DNA of 64,000 bases, taken from the NCBI RefSeq assembly GCF_014204795.1, contig NZ_JACHMB010000001.1, positions 3,038,001-3,102,000 on the forward strand, in the 5' to 3' direction. Of the stretch, positions 38,974-48,247 are shown in pieces. The translations under genes were made by a program, and so were the position numbers. Position 1 is the stretch's first letter. Each line of letters begins with the position of its first letter. Under the pieces are notes generated by a model, which did not search any database, was not told where the DNA came from, and saw nothing but the letters and a program-made list of their open reading frames with translations. This stretch comes from Nonomuraea jabiensis (GTDB taxonomy: Bacteria; Actinomycetota; Actinomycetes; Streptosporangiales; Streptosporangiaceae).

Positions 38974-39978
38974 TCAGATGGGTTTGGCTTCGAGGAGGCT
39001 TGCTCCCGCGCCCAGCTCCACGACCTGTCCCAGTTCCAGATCGGCCGAGGCGAAGAGCTTCGCGTAATCCTGTCGGCTCCGCTCCGAGCCGCCGTTGAAG
39101 ATGGCCAGCATCCGCAGGTCCAGGTCCTTGCCCAGATGCGGCTCCGCGTCGTCGGGCAGCACCACTTCCAGGATCAGCACGCGCCCGCCGGGTTTCATGG
39201 CGTGCCGGACATTTCGCAGAATGCGTACAGCGTCGTCGTCGCCCCAATTGTGCAGGACGCTGGCGAGCAGGTAGACGTCCCCTCCCGAGGGCACCGAGTC
39301 GAAGAAGTTCCCGGCCACCACCTGGCACCGATCAGCCAGTCCCGCCGCGGCCAGCACATCCCCGGCATGGGCCGCTACATGGTCGAGATCGAGGAGGATG
39401 CCCCGCATGTCCGGATTGGCGCGTAAGACCGTGGCCAGGATCGAGCCCCTGCCTCCGGCGACGTCGACCATGGTGCCGACGCCGGTGAAGTCATAGCGCG
39501 TGACCAGGCCCCGCGTGAAGGCGTCGGCCCTGGCGGTCATGTAGTCGTCGAAGATGCGGCTGATTTCGGGGTGGCGGGCCAGGTGCTCGTAGAGCTCTCC
39601 ATACTTGCTGACGAACGCGGAGCTGCCCTCGCGCACCGTCTCCGGCAGTTTGCCCATGGCGTACCAGAAGCTCTCCTCGCCCAGCATGCGCATGGAGGAG
39701 CGGATCGAGCCGGGGACGTCCGAGCGGAGCACGGAGCCCTCCTCGGTGAGGGCGTACCGGTCGTCGCCGGACGGGCGGACGACCCCGATGCTCGCCAGCT
39801 CGCGCAGGACCCGGCGGAGCGAGGGGGCGTGCGCCCCGCACCTGGCGGCGAGCTCTTCGGTGTCGAGCGGCCCATGCGCGAGGTGATCGGCCACGCCGAG
39901 CTCCGCCATGGTCAAGAGGGCAGCGAATCGGGAGATACCGGAGACCGCTTCCCAGAGGAGCTTGTCGGATGACGGCAT
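38974..39978 (-). CDS. SAM-dependent O-methyltransferase (dimerisation domain type)
   Basis: A 334-residue plant/actinomycete-type small-molecule methyltransferase. The N-terminal winged dimerisation domain (LLTMAELGVADHLAHGPLDT) is followed by the SAM domain (MVDVAGGRGSILATVLRANP, LLDLDHVAAHAGDVLAAAG, LHNWGDDDAVRILRNVRHAM with the catalytic His, PGGRVLILEVVLPDD). ATG 39978 has GGAAAGG upstream; ATG 39999 would overlap the permease stop as ATGA, like the other junctions of this operon. It is the last gene of the ABC operon and convergent with the MFS gene. Confidence 0.87.
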   Translation of the reverse strand: MPSSDKLLWEAVSGISRFAALLTMAELGVADHLAHGPLDTEELAARCGAHAPSLRRVLRELASIGVVRPSGDDRYALTEEGSVLRSDVPGSIRSSMRMLGEESFWYAMGKLPETVREGSSAFVSKYGELYEHLARHPEISRIFDDYMTARADAFTRGLVTRYDFTGVGTMVDVAGGRGSILATVLRANPDMRGILLDLDHVAAHAGDVLAAAGLADRCQVVAGNFFDSVPSGGDVYLLASVLHNWGDDDAVRILRNVRHAMKPGGRVLILEVVLPDDAEPHLGKDLDLRMLAIFNGGSERSRQDYAKLFASADLELGQVVELGAGASLLEAKPI

Positions 39979-39995
39979 GTGTCCCTTTCCAGAAG

Positions 39996-40775
39996 TCATG
40001 GCGTACGGTTCGCCTGCCTGTGCCAGATCAGCAGCCGGCGCTCCGCGAGCACGAACAGCGCGTTGACGATATAACCGAGAATGCCCAGCAGGGCGATCGT
40101 CGCCCAGACGCCGGGTGTGTCGAAGCTCCGCTGCGCCACCAGCAGCTGGTAGCCGATGCCGTCCGTGCTGCCGAACACCTCGGAGATCACCATGAGGATC
40201 AGCGCGAGGGACAGGCTCAGCCGCAGGCCGGCGAAGATCTTGGGTGAGGCGGCGGGGATGACGATCCGGCGTAGCCGCTGTGGTCTCGACAGCCCGAAGA
40301 CCGTGGCGGTCTCGGTGTAGGTTCGGTCGACGTTCCTGGCCCCGTCGATCGAGTTGAGCAGCACGGGCCAGATCACACCGGAGACGATCGCGGCGAGCTG
40401 CGTCGCCAGCCCGGCCTGGAACAGCGCCAGGAACAGCGGCAGCAGCAGGGGCGGCGGAACGGCACGGCCGAACTCGATCAGCGCGTCCACGTAGTCGGCC
40501 GCGACCCGCGAGCGCCCCAGCGCCACCCCCGCCACCACTCCGATGAACGCGGCCAGGAACCAGCCGGCGAACATGCGCCCCAGGCTGGGCAGGATGTTGG
40601 CCACGGCCTCGTCGGTGAGGAACAGGCGGGCGACCGGGCCCGAGAACCACAGCTCGTGCATGCGGGCGACGATGCTCGTGGGCGGCGGGAAGTCGGTGTC
40701 CCCGAGCCGTCGCGTGACGAGCTCCCAGACGACGATGGCAGGCAGGATCACCACGACCCCGGCAAGCGATTTCAT
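39996..40775 (-). CDS. ABC transporter permease (SsuC/TauC type)
   Basis: A 259-residue permease with about six membrane helices (MKSLAGVVVILPAIVVWELV and later). The EAA-like loop is in YTETATVFGLSRPQRLRRIV followed by IPAASPKIFAGLRLSLS. It belongs to the nitrate/sulfonate/bicarbonate importer class. It starts at ATG 40775, overlapping the preceding permease stop as ATGA. Confidence 0.9.
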   Translation of the reverse strand: MKSLAGVVVILPAIVVWELVTRRLGDTDFPPPTSIVARMHELWFSGPVARLFLTDEAVANILPSLGRMFAGWFLAAFIGVVAGVALGRSRVAADYVDALIEFGRAVPPPLLLPLFLALFQAGLATQLAAIVSGVIWPVLLNSIDGARNVDRTYTETATVFGLSRPQRLRRIVIPAASPKIFAGLRLSLSLALILMVISEVFGSTDGIGYQLLVAQRSFDTPGVWATIALLGILGYIVNALFVLAERRLLIWHRQANRTP

Positions 40776-41548
40776 GTCTGCGCCGCACCCGTCCGCGCCA
40801 GGTGCCAGCTGAACAGGCGGCGCTCGGCCGCCCGCAGCGAGGCGTTGGCCAGCAGGCCGAACATGCCGGCCCACAGCGTGGCCGCCATGACGAGGTCGGT
40901 CCTGTTCCCGCTGCCCGCCTGGACGACGAAGACGCCCAGGCCCGCGGTTCCGCCGGCGAACAGCTCGGCGCTGACGGCGATGATCAGCGCGACCCCGGAG
41001 GCGATCCGGACACCGGTCGCCACGAAGGGCGCGGCACTGGGCAGGCTCACTCTGCCGAGCACGGCCAGCGGCCCGAATCCGAAGCTCCGCAGCGAATCCT
41101 TGGCCAGCGGGTCGACGTCGTGCATGCCGTACAACGTGTTGAACAGGATCGGCCAGACGGACGCGTACACGATGACGCCGACCTTCATCAGGCCATCCAC
41201 CGGGATCAGCAGGATCGCCAGCGGGATGACCGCGACCGAGGGAATGGGCCGCAGGAACTCCAGTACGGGCCGGGCGGCGCGCTCCACCGGGGCCAGCGCG
41301 CCGAGCAGGACGCCTGCCGGGACCGCCACCGCCACCGCGACCAGCAGGCCGAGTGCCCAGTTCGTGAGCGTCGTGAGCGCTCCCGACAGGAACTCTCCGT
41401 CGACCGCCAGCCGCGCGGCCTCCATCAGGATGACGGAGGGCGCGGGGAAGACCAGGCCGTCGCCCAGCCCGAACCGGATCACCAGCTCTCCCGCGAGGAG
41501 GAACGCCGCAACGCCTGCGACGCTGCGGAATGACCGCGAATGACTCAT
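40772..41548 (-). CDS. ABC transporter permease (SsuC/TauC type), second
   Basis: A 258-residue paralogue of the neighbouring permease, suggesting a heterodimeric channel. The EAA-like region is DPLAKDSLRSFGFGPLAVLG then RVSLPSAAPFVATGVRIASG. It overlaps the substrate-binding protein gene by ATGA. No ATPase gene is present in the operon. Confidence 0.9.
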   Translation of the reverse strand: MSHSRSFRSVAGVAAFLLAGELVIRFGLGDGLVFPAPSVILMEAARLAVDGEFLSGALTTLTNWALGLLVAVAVAVPAGVLLGALAPVERAARPVLEFLRPIPSVAVIPLAILLIPVDGLMKVGVIVYASVWPILFNTLYGMHDVDPLAKDSLRSFGFGPLAVLGRVSLPSAAPFVATGVRIASGVALIIAVSAELFAGGTAGLGVFVVQAGSGNRTDLVMAATLWAGMFGLLANASLRAAERRLFSWHLARTGAAQT

Positions 41549-42528
41549 CCGTCCGACGGCGTCGCGATGACCGACTTCACGTCGATCGGACTCTGGAGGT
41601 ACTTGTACTCGAGCATGAGGTCGGCCACTTTCTGCAGCCTGTTGGCGCTCAGCGCGCTCGGGAAGGTGCCCAGCGTGATGACCGAAGCGGTCTTCGCGTC
41701 GATCTTCGTGTACGTGGGCAGGATCGCCTCGATCTCCTTACGGTCGTTCGACGCGAGTTCCTGCGCCTTGGCGATGGCTCGCTGAAAGGCGGCCAGCGTC
41801 TTCGGGTTCTTCTTGACCCACTCGTCGGAGGCCATCCAGCCCGCGATCGGCAGGTCCTCGGTCTGCCCCGTCATGGTGTCGGCGATCTTGCGGAAGCCCA
41901 GCTTGCTCTGGTTGGCGGTGATGAACGGCTCGGTGATCCAGGCGGCGTCGGCCTGTCCGGCCTGGAGCGCGTTGCCCATGTCGGGGAAGGGCTTCTCGGC
42001 GAATTTGACGTCGTTCTCGGTGAGGCCGGCCACCTTCAGCTGGGTCGTGACGGCCAACGTGGCGATGTTCCGGAAGTTGTTGACCAGGACGGTCTTGCCC
42101 TTGAGATCCGCGACCGTCTTGATCGGCGAATCCTTCGGGACCATGATGTTGTAGCAGTTCGGACCGGCCTGGTACATGTCCGCGACGAGCTTGAACTTCT
42201 CGCCCTTGCTCACCGCCAGGAAGGTCGAGACGTAGTTGGTCTGGGTGATGTCCAGCTGACCGCTCTTGATCTGCGGAAGGGCCGCGGCGCCGCCGACGAT
42301 GGCGACCGGCTCGACCGTCAGGCCCTCTTGTTTGAAAAAGCCCTTGTTGATGGCGATGTAGAGGGAGACGGGGTCGGGAATCGGCATCGCGCCGACCTTG
42401 ATGGTGGCCTTCTCCAGGCCGTTGCCGCCCGGCGAGCCGGCCGGCGCGCCGTTTCCACCGCAGCCGGTGAATAACAGAGTAACTGTAACGCCGAGCACGA
42501 GAGTGCGACAGCGCACTTTGCGGGTCAT
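41545..42528 (-). CDS. ABC transporter substrate-binding lipoprotein (NMT1/SsuA type)
   Basis: A 327-residue lipoprotein with a lipobox at TLLFTGCGG (Cys near residue 23). The NMT1/SsuA fold includes ATIKVGAMPIPDPVSLYIAI, GFFKQEGLTVEPVAIVGGAA, GQLDITQTNYVSTFLAVSKG and DLKGKTVLVNNFRNIATLAV. ATG 42528 has AGGAGAA upstream. Ligands of this class include sulfonates, thiamine precursors and aromatics; here unknown. It heads a four-gene operon with two permeases and a methyltransferase. Confidence 0.9.
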   Translation of the reverse strand: MTRKVRCRTLVLGVTVTLLFTGCGGNGAPAGSPGGNGLEKATIKVGAMPIPDPVSLYIAINKGFFKQEGLTVEPVAIVGGAAALPQIKSGQLDITQTNYVSTFLAVSKGEKFKLVADMYQAGPNCYNIMVPKDSPIKTVADLKGKTVLVNNFRNIATLAVTTQLKVAGLTENDVKFAEKPFPDMGNALQAGQADAAWITEPFITANQSKLGFRKIADTMTGQTEDLPIAGWMASDEWVKKNPKTLAAFQRAIAKAQELASNDRKEIEAILPTYTKIDAKTASVITLGTFPSALSANRLQKVADLMLEYKYLQSPIDVKSVIATPSDG

Positions 42529-42648
42529 TTGAGGTTCTCCTAACACAGGAAGCCTCCGGTGATCGGCACCGGGGCACCGAGCGTGAAGAGTACCGAAGGC
42601 GAGATCGATGCTGAAGCGCGCCGGATGACGTTTCTCTTGGATTTCTCT

Positions 42649-42759
42649 GCAAATGAATTGCGTCACCAGCGCTGACGCTGAGTGCGTCGCCGAATGCTCC
42701 GATGCTCTCGAGATCGAGCTGTCGAGTGACTGTGCGTGATGTTTGCAGAGACGTGCAAA
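42649..42759. promoter_or_regulatory. TGCAAATG palindromic motifs upstream of the ABC operon
   Basis: TTTGCA-GAGACG-TGCAAA (42742-42759) is a perfect 6-6-6 palindrome. A second TGCAAATG starts GCAA-ATGAA-TTGC (42649-42661). The spacing and shared core suggest an operator in the divergent ABC/cvnA spacer. TAGTAT near 42772 could be a -10 for the rightward gene. Confidence 0.5.
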
Positions 42760-42820
42760 TGTTGATTTATCTAGTATCTTGATTGCCGTTGGCCAGCTAA
42801 TGGGGTTTGTGGTCGAATTG

Positions 42821-42880
42821 CGCCGGAGCTTGCCCCCGCTCGGTCAGTGGCGCCGGAGCTTGCCCGCGTTCAGTCAGCGA
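42821..42880. repeat. 30-bp tandem duplication upstream of cvnA
   Basis: Two copies of a 30-bp unit beginning CGCCGGAGCTTGCCC (42821-42850 and 42851-42880) with five or so differences. It is in the long leader of the sensor-kinase gene, so it might affect expression. Confidence 0.65.
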
Positions 42881-42941
42881 CGTGGCTGAAGTCTCCCGAG
42901 GCAGGCCGTCCGGGGGACGTTTGCCATCGGTAAGGACAAAG

Positions 42942-45689
42942 ATGACCCAAGTTGGTCGTGCCGGCGTTCCCGTTCTGCAGGAACGGTTCGTGGCCGACGA
43001 GAAGTCACCGGAGCAGGCGTCGGTGGAGCAGGTTCCCGCTCACGGGAACCCGATGGCGTTGCGGAACTGGCGGGTGCGAACCCGCCTCATCACGCTTATC
43101 GCCATTCCGACCCTGGTTGCCGTGGTCCTGGGCGCGCTGCGGGTCGGCATATCGATCAGCAGCGCGGAGCAGAATCAGCGCATCAGCAATGTGGGCTCCT
43201 TGGTGGCACAGCTCGGCGAGCTGTCCCGCGAAATGGCACTCGAACGAGACCTGTCCGCGTACTATGTCGCCTCCGACAGGGAAACGGCGCAGCTGGAGCG
43301 GCTCACGGCCCAGCGGCGGATCGTCGATTCCAGCGTGCAGCGCACGAACGCGACGGCCTCGGCGGTCGAGAGCTCACTGTCCGATCTCGGCCGCAGGAAG
43401 CTGGCCTTCGTCCGCATCAGGCTGACCCAGCTCGCCTCGCTGCGCGCCACCGTGTCCGGGCCGAACGCGCAGCTGCCGCCGCTCCCGACGATGGAGAAGT
43501 ACTCCGAGGTCATCGCGGAGATGCTGCAACTGTACGACGAGGTGGCGCAGGGCTCGACGGACGAGCAGCTGATCTCCACCAGCGCCGCGCTGCGAGCCGT
43601 CGCCCGATCAGAGGAGGAGGCCGCCAAGCTGCGCGGCCTGTTGACGATCGCGCTCGTCAAAGGGTCGTTCGAGGAGCCCGAGCACAAGGCCTTCCTCGAC
43701 GCGCGCTCCAACCGCGAGAGCGAACGCGCCTCGTTCCGCGCCGTGGCCACGCTGGCGCAGCGGCAGTTCCACGACAACACGGTCACCAGCGTGGAGGTCG
43801 GCCGGGGCGAGTTCTACATCAACAGGGCCGTGTTCCTCGCCAATGCCGGCCTGCCCCTGCGGCGGCTCGACCCCTCGACCTCCAACGACGTCACCCTGTG
43901 GTTCAACGCCATCAGCGACACCGTCGACCGGCTGCACACCGTTCAGCGGGCGTTGCTGGAGCAGGTCGGCACCCGGAGCGCCGACATCCAGTCCAGTGAC
44001 CGGTCCGCGGCCACGCTCAACGTCATCATCCTCGCCGTGCTGCTGCTCCTGGTCCTCGCCATCACGGCGGTCATGGCCCGCTCGCTCGTCCGGCCGCTCA
44101 GGCGGTTGCGCCGAGACGCGCTCCTGATCGCCAGCCAGCGGCTCCCCGAGCTCGTGCGGCAGCTGCGCACCAGCGAGGTCGACGCGAAGGCGATCCAGGT
44201 GCCGCCGATCGCCATCTCCTCCAAGGACGAGATCGGCGAAGTGGCGCGGGCGTTCGACGAGGTCCACCGCGAGGCGGTCCGGCTGGCGGGCGAGGAGGCC
44301 CGCCTGCGCGCCAACGTCAACGCGATGTTCGTGAACCTGTCGCGGCGCAGCCAGACGCTGGTGGAGCGGCAGATCACCCTGATCGACGGCCTGGAGCAGG
44401 GCGAGCAGGACGAGCAGCGGCTCGGCAACCTGTTCAAGCTGGACCACCTGGCCACCCGCATGCGGCGTAACAGCGAGAACCTGCTGGTCCTCGCCGGCCA
44501 GGAGACGCCCCGCCGCTGGAGCAAGCCCGTCAAGCTGGTCGATGTCGCCCGCGCCTCGCTGTCGGAGGTCGAGAACTACGAGCGGGTCGTCCTCCAGGTG
44601 CCCGACGGCGTCGCCGTGGCCGGCCAGGCCGTCAACGACGTCATCCACCTGCTCGCCGAGCTTGTGGAGAACGCGTTGTCGTTCTCGCCGCAGGAGGCCC
44701 AGGTGATGGTGTCGGGCAGCAGGATCGACGGGGGCGGCATGATGCTGTCGATCACCGACTCCGGCATCGGCATGACCCCGGACGAGCTCGCCATCGCCAA
44801 CGAGCGCCTCCTCGACGCTCCGACCGTGGACGTGTCGGTGTCGCGGCGCATGGGCCTGTTCGTGGTCGCGCGTCTGGCCCACCGCCACGGCATCCGGGTG
44901 CAGTTGCGCCCGCACGAATCCGGGGGGCTCACCGCGATGATCCTCATGCCCGAGGCGATGCTCGCCGCGCAGGCGCCCGGCTATCCTGGCGGCTCCGCCG
45001 AGGCCGTGCCCACTCCGCCGCAGTGGGGCTCGTTCCAGATGGGTCCGGGCCATCCTTCGTACCCGTCCAACCCGCCCGACGCCTGGCTCACGCCGTCCGA
45101 GAGGTCGGGGCAAGCCGGTGGCTGGCCGTCCGGCGACACCGGCTCGTACGCCGTCGCCGACCCGTGGGTGCCGCCGCGGAGGCCGTACGACCTGCCGAAC
45201 CAGGAGACGATCTACCCCAGGCGCCCCAACCTGGGTCCGCGCGGCGGCATGGACGCCGCGCCGCGGCGGCCGTCCGGTTACGACTTCCCCGACACGACGT
45301 CGGAGTCCACCGGTCCCATCCCGGCCGCCAAGGCGACCTCGGACGAATACCTGCCGATCTACGCCTCGATCGAGTCGGCGTGGTTCGAGCAGGGAGCCAG
45401 CTGGGGGACGGCTGACGCCGGATGGAACGCCGCCAAGGCCGCCGTGGAGCCGGTGCGCGACGGCGAGACCGCGACCGGGCTGCCCAAGCGGGTGCCCAAG
45501 GCCAACCTGGTGCCCGGCTCGGCCACCCCGGCCGCCGCGCCCCAAGATGTCCCGCCGATGCCGTCCGTCTCGGCGGACCGGGTACGCAGCCGCCTGTCCA
45601 GCTTCCAGCAGGGCTACCGGTCCGCTCGCGACGACATCAGCATGGGCAGGGCCGCTCCCGACCCGAAGCACAGAGGGCAGGGCGTATGA
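42942..45689 (+). CDS. Nitrate/nitrite-sensor (NIT) domain histidine-kinase-like protein, CvnA type
   Basis: A 915-residue membrane protein of the conservon (cvnA) family. A transmembrane helix at about residues 48-68 (LITLIAIPTLVAVVLGALRV) precedes the NIT sensor domain (about 80-320), a second helix (LNVIILAVLLLLVLAITAVM, about 365-385), a HAMP region and an ATPase domain (ELVENALSFSPQEAQVMVSG; ITDSGIGMTPDELAIANERL). No classical H-box phosphoacceptor is obvious, as in other CvnA proteins. The C-terminal third is Pro/Gly/Ser-rich. ATG 42942 follows TAAGGAC. It overlaps the roadblock gene by ATGA. Confidence 0.9.
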   Translation: MTQVGRAGVPVLQERFVADEKSPEQASVEQVPAHGNPMALRNWRVRTRLITLIAIPTLVAVVLGALRVGISISSAEQNQRISNVGSLVAQLGELSREMALERDLSAYYVASDRETAQLERLTAQRRIVDSSVQRTNATASAVESSLSDLGRRKLAFVRIRLTQLASLRATVSGPNAQLPPLPTMEKYSEVIAEMLQLYDEVAQGSTDEQLISTSAALRAVARSEEEAAKLRGLLTIALVKGSFEEPEHKAFLDARSNRESERASFRAVATLAQRQFHDNTVTSVEVGRGEFYINRAVFLANAGLPLRRLDPSTSNDVTLWFNAISDTVDRLHTVQRALLEQVGTRSADIQSSDRSAATLNVIILAVLLLLVLAITAVMARSLVRPLRRLRRDALLIASQRLPELVRQLRTSEVDAKAIQVPPIAISSKDEIGEVARAFDEVHREAVRLAGEEARLRANVNAMFVNLSRRSQTLVERQITLIDGLEQGEQDEQRLGNLFKLDHLATRMRRNSENLLVLAGQETPRRWSKPVKLVDVARASLSEVENYERVVLQVPDGVAVAGQAVNDVIHLLAELVENALSFSPQEAQVMVSGSRIDGGGMMLSITDSGIGMTPDELAIANERLLDAPTVDVSVSRRMGLFVVARLAHRHGIRVQLRPHESGGLTAMILMPEAMLAAQAPGYPGGSAEAVPTPPQWGSFQMGPGHPSYPSNPPDAWLTPSERSGQAGGWPSGDTGSYAVADPWVPPRRPYDLPNQETIYPRRPNLGPRGGMDAAPRRPSGYDFPDTTSESTGPIPAAKATSDEYLPIYASIESAWFEQGASWGTADAGWNAAKAAVEPVRDGETATGLPKRVPKANLVPGSATPAAAPQDVPPMPSVSADRVRSRLSSFQQGYRSARDDISMGRAAPDPKHRGQGV

Positions 45690-46111
45690 ACGACGTGAGC
45701 TACATGGCGTACGAGGTCGACTGGCTGATCAGCGAGTTCGTCGGCATCATTCCAGGAGTCGTCCACGTCGTCCTCTTCTCCGCCGACGGCCTGCCGCTGG
45801 CGACGTCCTCGGGCTTCCCCGTCGACCGGGCCGGCCGGCTGGCCGCGATCACCTCCGGGCTGGTGGGCCTGTCGGTGGCCACCTCCTGCGCCCTCGACGG
45901 AGGTGAGGTCGTTCGGAGCATGGTGGAGATGGAGAACGGAATGATGCTGACCACCATGTCGATCGGCGAAAGCGCTTGCCTGGCCGTGCTCGCCGAGCCC
46001 GACTGTGACGCGGCGCTTGTCGCCTACCACATGACGCTCATGGCGGACCGTGCGTGTCAGGTGCTGACTCCCGCCGTACGCGAACATCTGCGCACCAGCC
46101 AGATCAGGTGA
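45686..46111 (+). CDS. Roadblock/LC7 domain protein, CvnB type
   Basis: A 141-residue roadblock/LC7 protein (LISEFVGIIPGVVHVVLFSA, DGLPLATSSGFPVDRAGRLA, AITSGLVGLSVATSCALDGG). In conservons it is the second gene and binds a small GTPase. It begins in an ATGA overlap with the kinase-like gene. The usual DUF742 (cvnC) and GTPase (cvnD) genes are not downstream here. Confidence 0.92.
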   Translation: MNDVSYMAYEVDWLISEFVGIIPGVVHVVLFSADGLPLATSSGFPVDRAGRLAAITSGLVGLSVATSCALDGGEVVRSMVEMENGMMLTTMSIGESACLAVLAEPDCDAALVAYHMTLMADRACQVLTPAVREHLRTSQIR

Positions 46112-46239
46112 TGCGGACGAACGAGCGATCATCGCCATCCGGCACCGTTTCGACCGCCGAAGCAAGTCTGTATCCGCCACCGTGACATGAGTAGCATCGC
46201 TGCTCGCTATTGGCCGAAGCTCGAGAGGACGAGTTACTA

Positions 46240-47205
46240 ATGGGCACGCGCCTGGTCATCGAACGACTTGATCGGGTACCCGTGACCGTGACGATGGTCC
46301 CCGGATTGTCCATGTTCGCGCTGATCTCCGATGCGCTCGGGGGACGGGACAGGGGCACCCCCGAACGATGGCGGCAACTGGTGCGCTCCGCCGCGGTGAC
46401 ACCTGACGAAATGGTGGTGGATTCGCTCGCGGCACCCGGCCACAACATATTTCCCGATGTCGCGTTCCCCGGAGACTTCAGCCGGGACCTGGACGTTGCC
46501 ACGCAGCTCGAAATGCTTCGCGATCAGCCGCCCGACGCATTACGAATAGAGCTGGACGCCATTACCGACGGGCGACCGCCGCCCCACTGGCAGCCCGCGA
46601 TGAAGGATCCCCGCCGTTGGCTGCAGGGGTTCGCCGACCTGATCGAGCAGGCGTGGTCCGCCATGCATCCGGAATGGCAGCAGACCCGCGCGCTGTTCGA
46701 TCGCGAAGTCGAGCGGATCGCCGTGGCCGGCGCCCGAGGAGCACTCGATGTCGTGCTCAATGACCTGCACGCCGACTGCACCTTCCGCGAGGGCGCGTTG
46801 AGCGTGCCCGACTACGGTCCCGACGAGTTCTCCATCGGGTCCAGGGGCCTGGTGCTGATACCCATGCTCGCCGGGCCGAAGGCGCTCATCGTCCGCCTCG
46901 ACGGCCCGGACGCCGTGTGGCTCGGCTACTCCCCGCCGCACCTGACGGCGCCCAGGCCGAAGGACACCGAGGAGCAGCTCCAGTTCCTCTTCGGCGACGC
47001 GCGGGCGACCATCCTGGCCAGCGTCGACCAGCCGATGTCGATGGGCGTTCTGGCCAGGCGCATCAAATGTCACCCCAGCGTGATCACCTACCACTGCAAG
47101 CGCCTCGAATCGGCGGGGCTGGTCACCCGGCGGCGCGACGGCAGGGAGATCTACGTCCACCTGACCAAGCGCGGCACGGCCCTGCTCGATCTCTTCACCT
47201 CCTGA
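46240..47205 (+). CDS. ArsR-type winged-HTH regulator
   Basis: A 321-residue regulator with a C-terminal winged HTH (MGVLARRIKCHPSVITYHCK, RLESAGLVTRRRDGREIYVH) of the ArsR-like class and an N-terminal domain (VPVTVTMVPGLSMFALISDA, FADLIEQAWSAMHPEWQQTR) found in DUF5937-type actinomycete regulators. ATG 46240 follows GAGAGGACGAG. A TTG start at 46210 is possible. It sits 129 bp after the roadblock gene, so may not be co-transcribed with the conservon. Confidence 0.8.
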   Translation: MGTRLVIERLDRVPVTVTMVPGLSMFALISDALGGRDRGTPERWRQLVRSAAVTPDEMVVDSLAAPGHNIFPDVAFPGDFSRDLDVATQLEMLRDQPPDALRIELDAITDGRPPPHWQPAMKDPRRWLQGFADLIEQAWSAMHPEWQQTRALFDREVERIAVAGARGALDVVLNDLHADCTFREGALSVPDYGPDEFSIGSRGLVLIPMLAGPKALIVRLDGPDAVWLGYSPPHLTAPRPKDTEEQLQFLFGDARATILASVDQPMSMGVLARRIKCHPSVITYHCKRLESAGLVTRRRDGREIYVHLTKRGTALLDLFTS

Positions 47206-47461
47206 CCTCGGCATCGACGCGTCCACGCCAGGCTGCGGCGCCTCGGACGAATTCCGCATAAATGCAAGGGTGCCGTCACGATCCGACATGGCGCCGTGTG
47301 TCGCATCAGCCGCCTCTGTCCGCCGGGCCATGGTGGTCGAGTTCGGGCGAGCGGGTCTCAACCCCCGTCTCCACCACCGGTCCGCCGAGCCGCGCGTGGC
47401 CCTGAAAGGTCCGTACGCCACCGCGTGCGCGTCCACGAACGAGAAGGCTTGCATCACACGC

Positions 47462-48220
47462 ATGACCAAGAGGGACCGAATCCGAGAAGCGGGCGGAAAG
47501 CCTCGGAGGCTGGCGCTCAGCGTGCCACAGATCGTGGGAAGCACGATGGCCGCGGTCACGGCGGCGGTCGCGGCGTCGTACCTGGGCGTCGCCGGCACGG
47601 TGATCGGCGCCGCCGTGATGAGCTTCGCCAGCACGGTGGCCACCGACGTTTACACGCACTATCTCAGGCGCACCGGCGACAAGGTCAGGCAGCACACCGC
47701 GAGCGCGTGGCACGAGCGGACGGCCGAGGCGGGTGACGGCGCGCCGCGGCGGTCCGCGCAGGTCGTGGCCTCGGCCGGGGCACTGCTGAAGGCGTTGCCG
47801 TGGGCCAAGCTGGGTGCGGCGGCCGCGCTGGTGTTCTGCGTCAGCATGGGCGGCATCCTGACCTACCAGGTGATCGTTGATCAGACGGTGGCCGACCAGG
47901 TGACCGGCAAATCCCGTAAACGGGCCGAACCCCGCAAACCATCCTCCAAGAAGAGCAGGCACACACCGGCGCCGTATCGGGAGCCTGCCACCTCGACGCC
48001 GGCAGGCGCCTCTCCGTCCTCCATCCCGTCCACGTCACCCGCCACCCGCACCCCCACGCCGGCACCCACCCTGACGCCGAAGCCGACGCAGAGCGTGCCG
48101 GAGCCGTCCGAGCCTTCCCCTCCCGAAGGGACTCCCGACGTGACCAGGCAGTCACCGGCGCCGGGCCAGGGTGGGCCCTCGGCCACGCCGCCGGGCACGG
48201 TGCACGTGGAGCTCTTCTGA
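47462..48220 (+). CDS. Hypothetical membrane protein with Pro/Thr/Ser-rich tail
   Basis: A 252-residue protein. Membrane segments lie at about residues 25-55 (IVGSTMAAVTAAVAASYLGV, AGTVIGAAVMSFASTVATDV) and 115-140 (LGAAAALVFCVSMGGILTYQ). A Pro/Thr/Ser-rich region fills the C-terminal 100 residues and may span the cell wall. I recognise the overall type (a widespread actinomycete envelope protein of unknown role) but not a function. ATG 47462 lacks a close ribosome-binding site. Confidence 0.6.
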   Translation: MTKRDRIREAGGKPRRLALSVPQIVGSTMAAVTAAVAASYLGVAGTVIGAAVMSFASTVATDVYTHYLRRTGDKVRQHTASAWHERTAEAGDGAPRRSAQVVASAGALLKALPWAKLGAAAALVFCVSMGGILTYQVIVDQTVADQVTGKSRKRAEPRKPSSKKSRHTPAPYREPATSTPAGASPSSIPSTSPATRTPTPAPTLTPKPTQSVPEPSEPSPPEGTPDVTRQSPAPGQGGPSATPPGTVHVELF

Positions 48221-48247
48221 ACGTGGCGGGAGACCGGCCGTCGGGGC

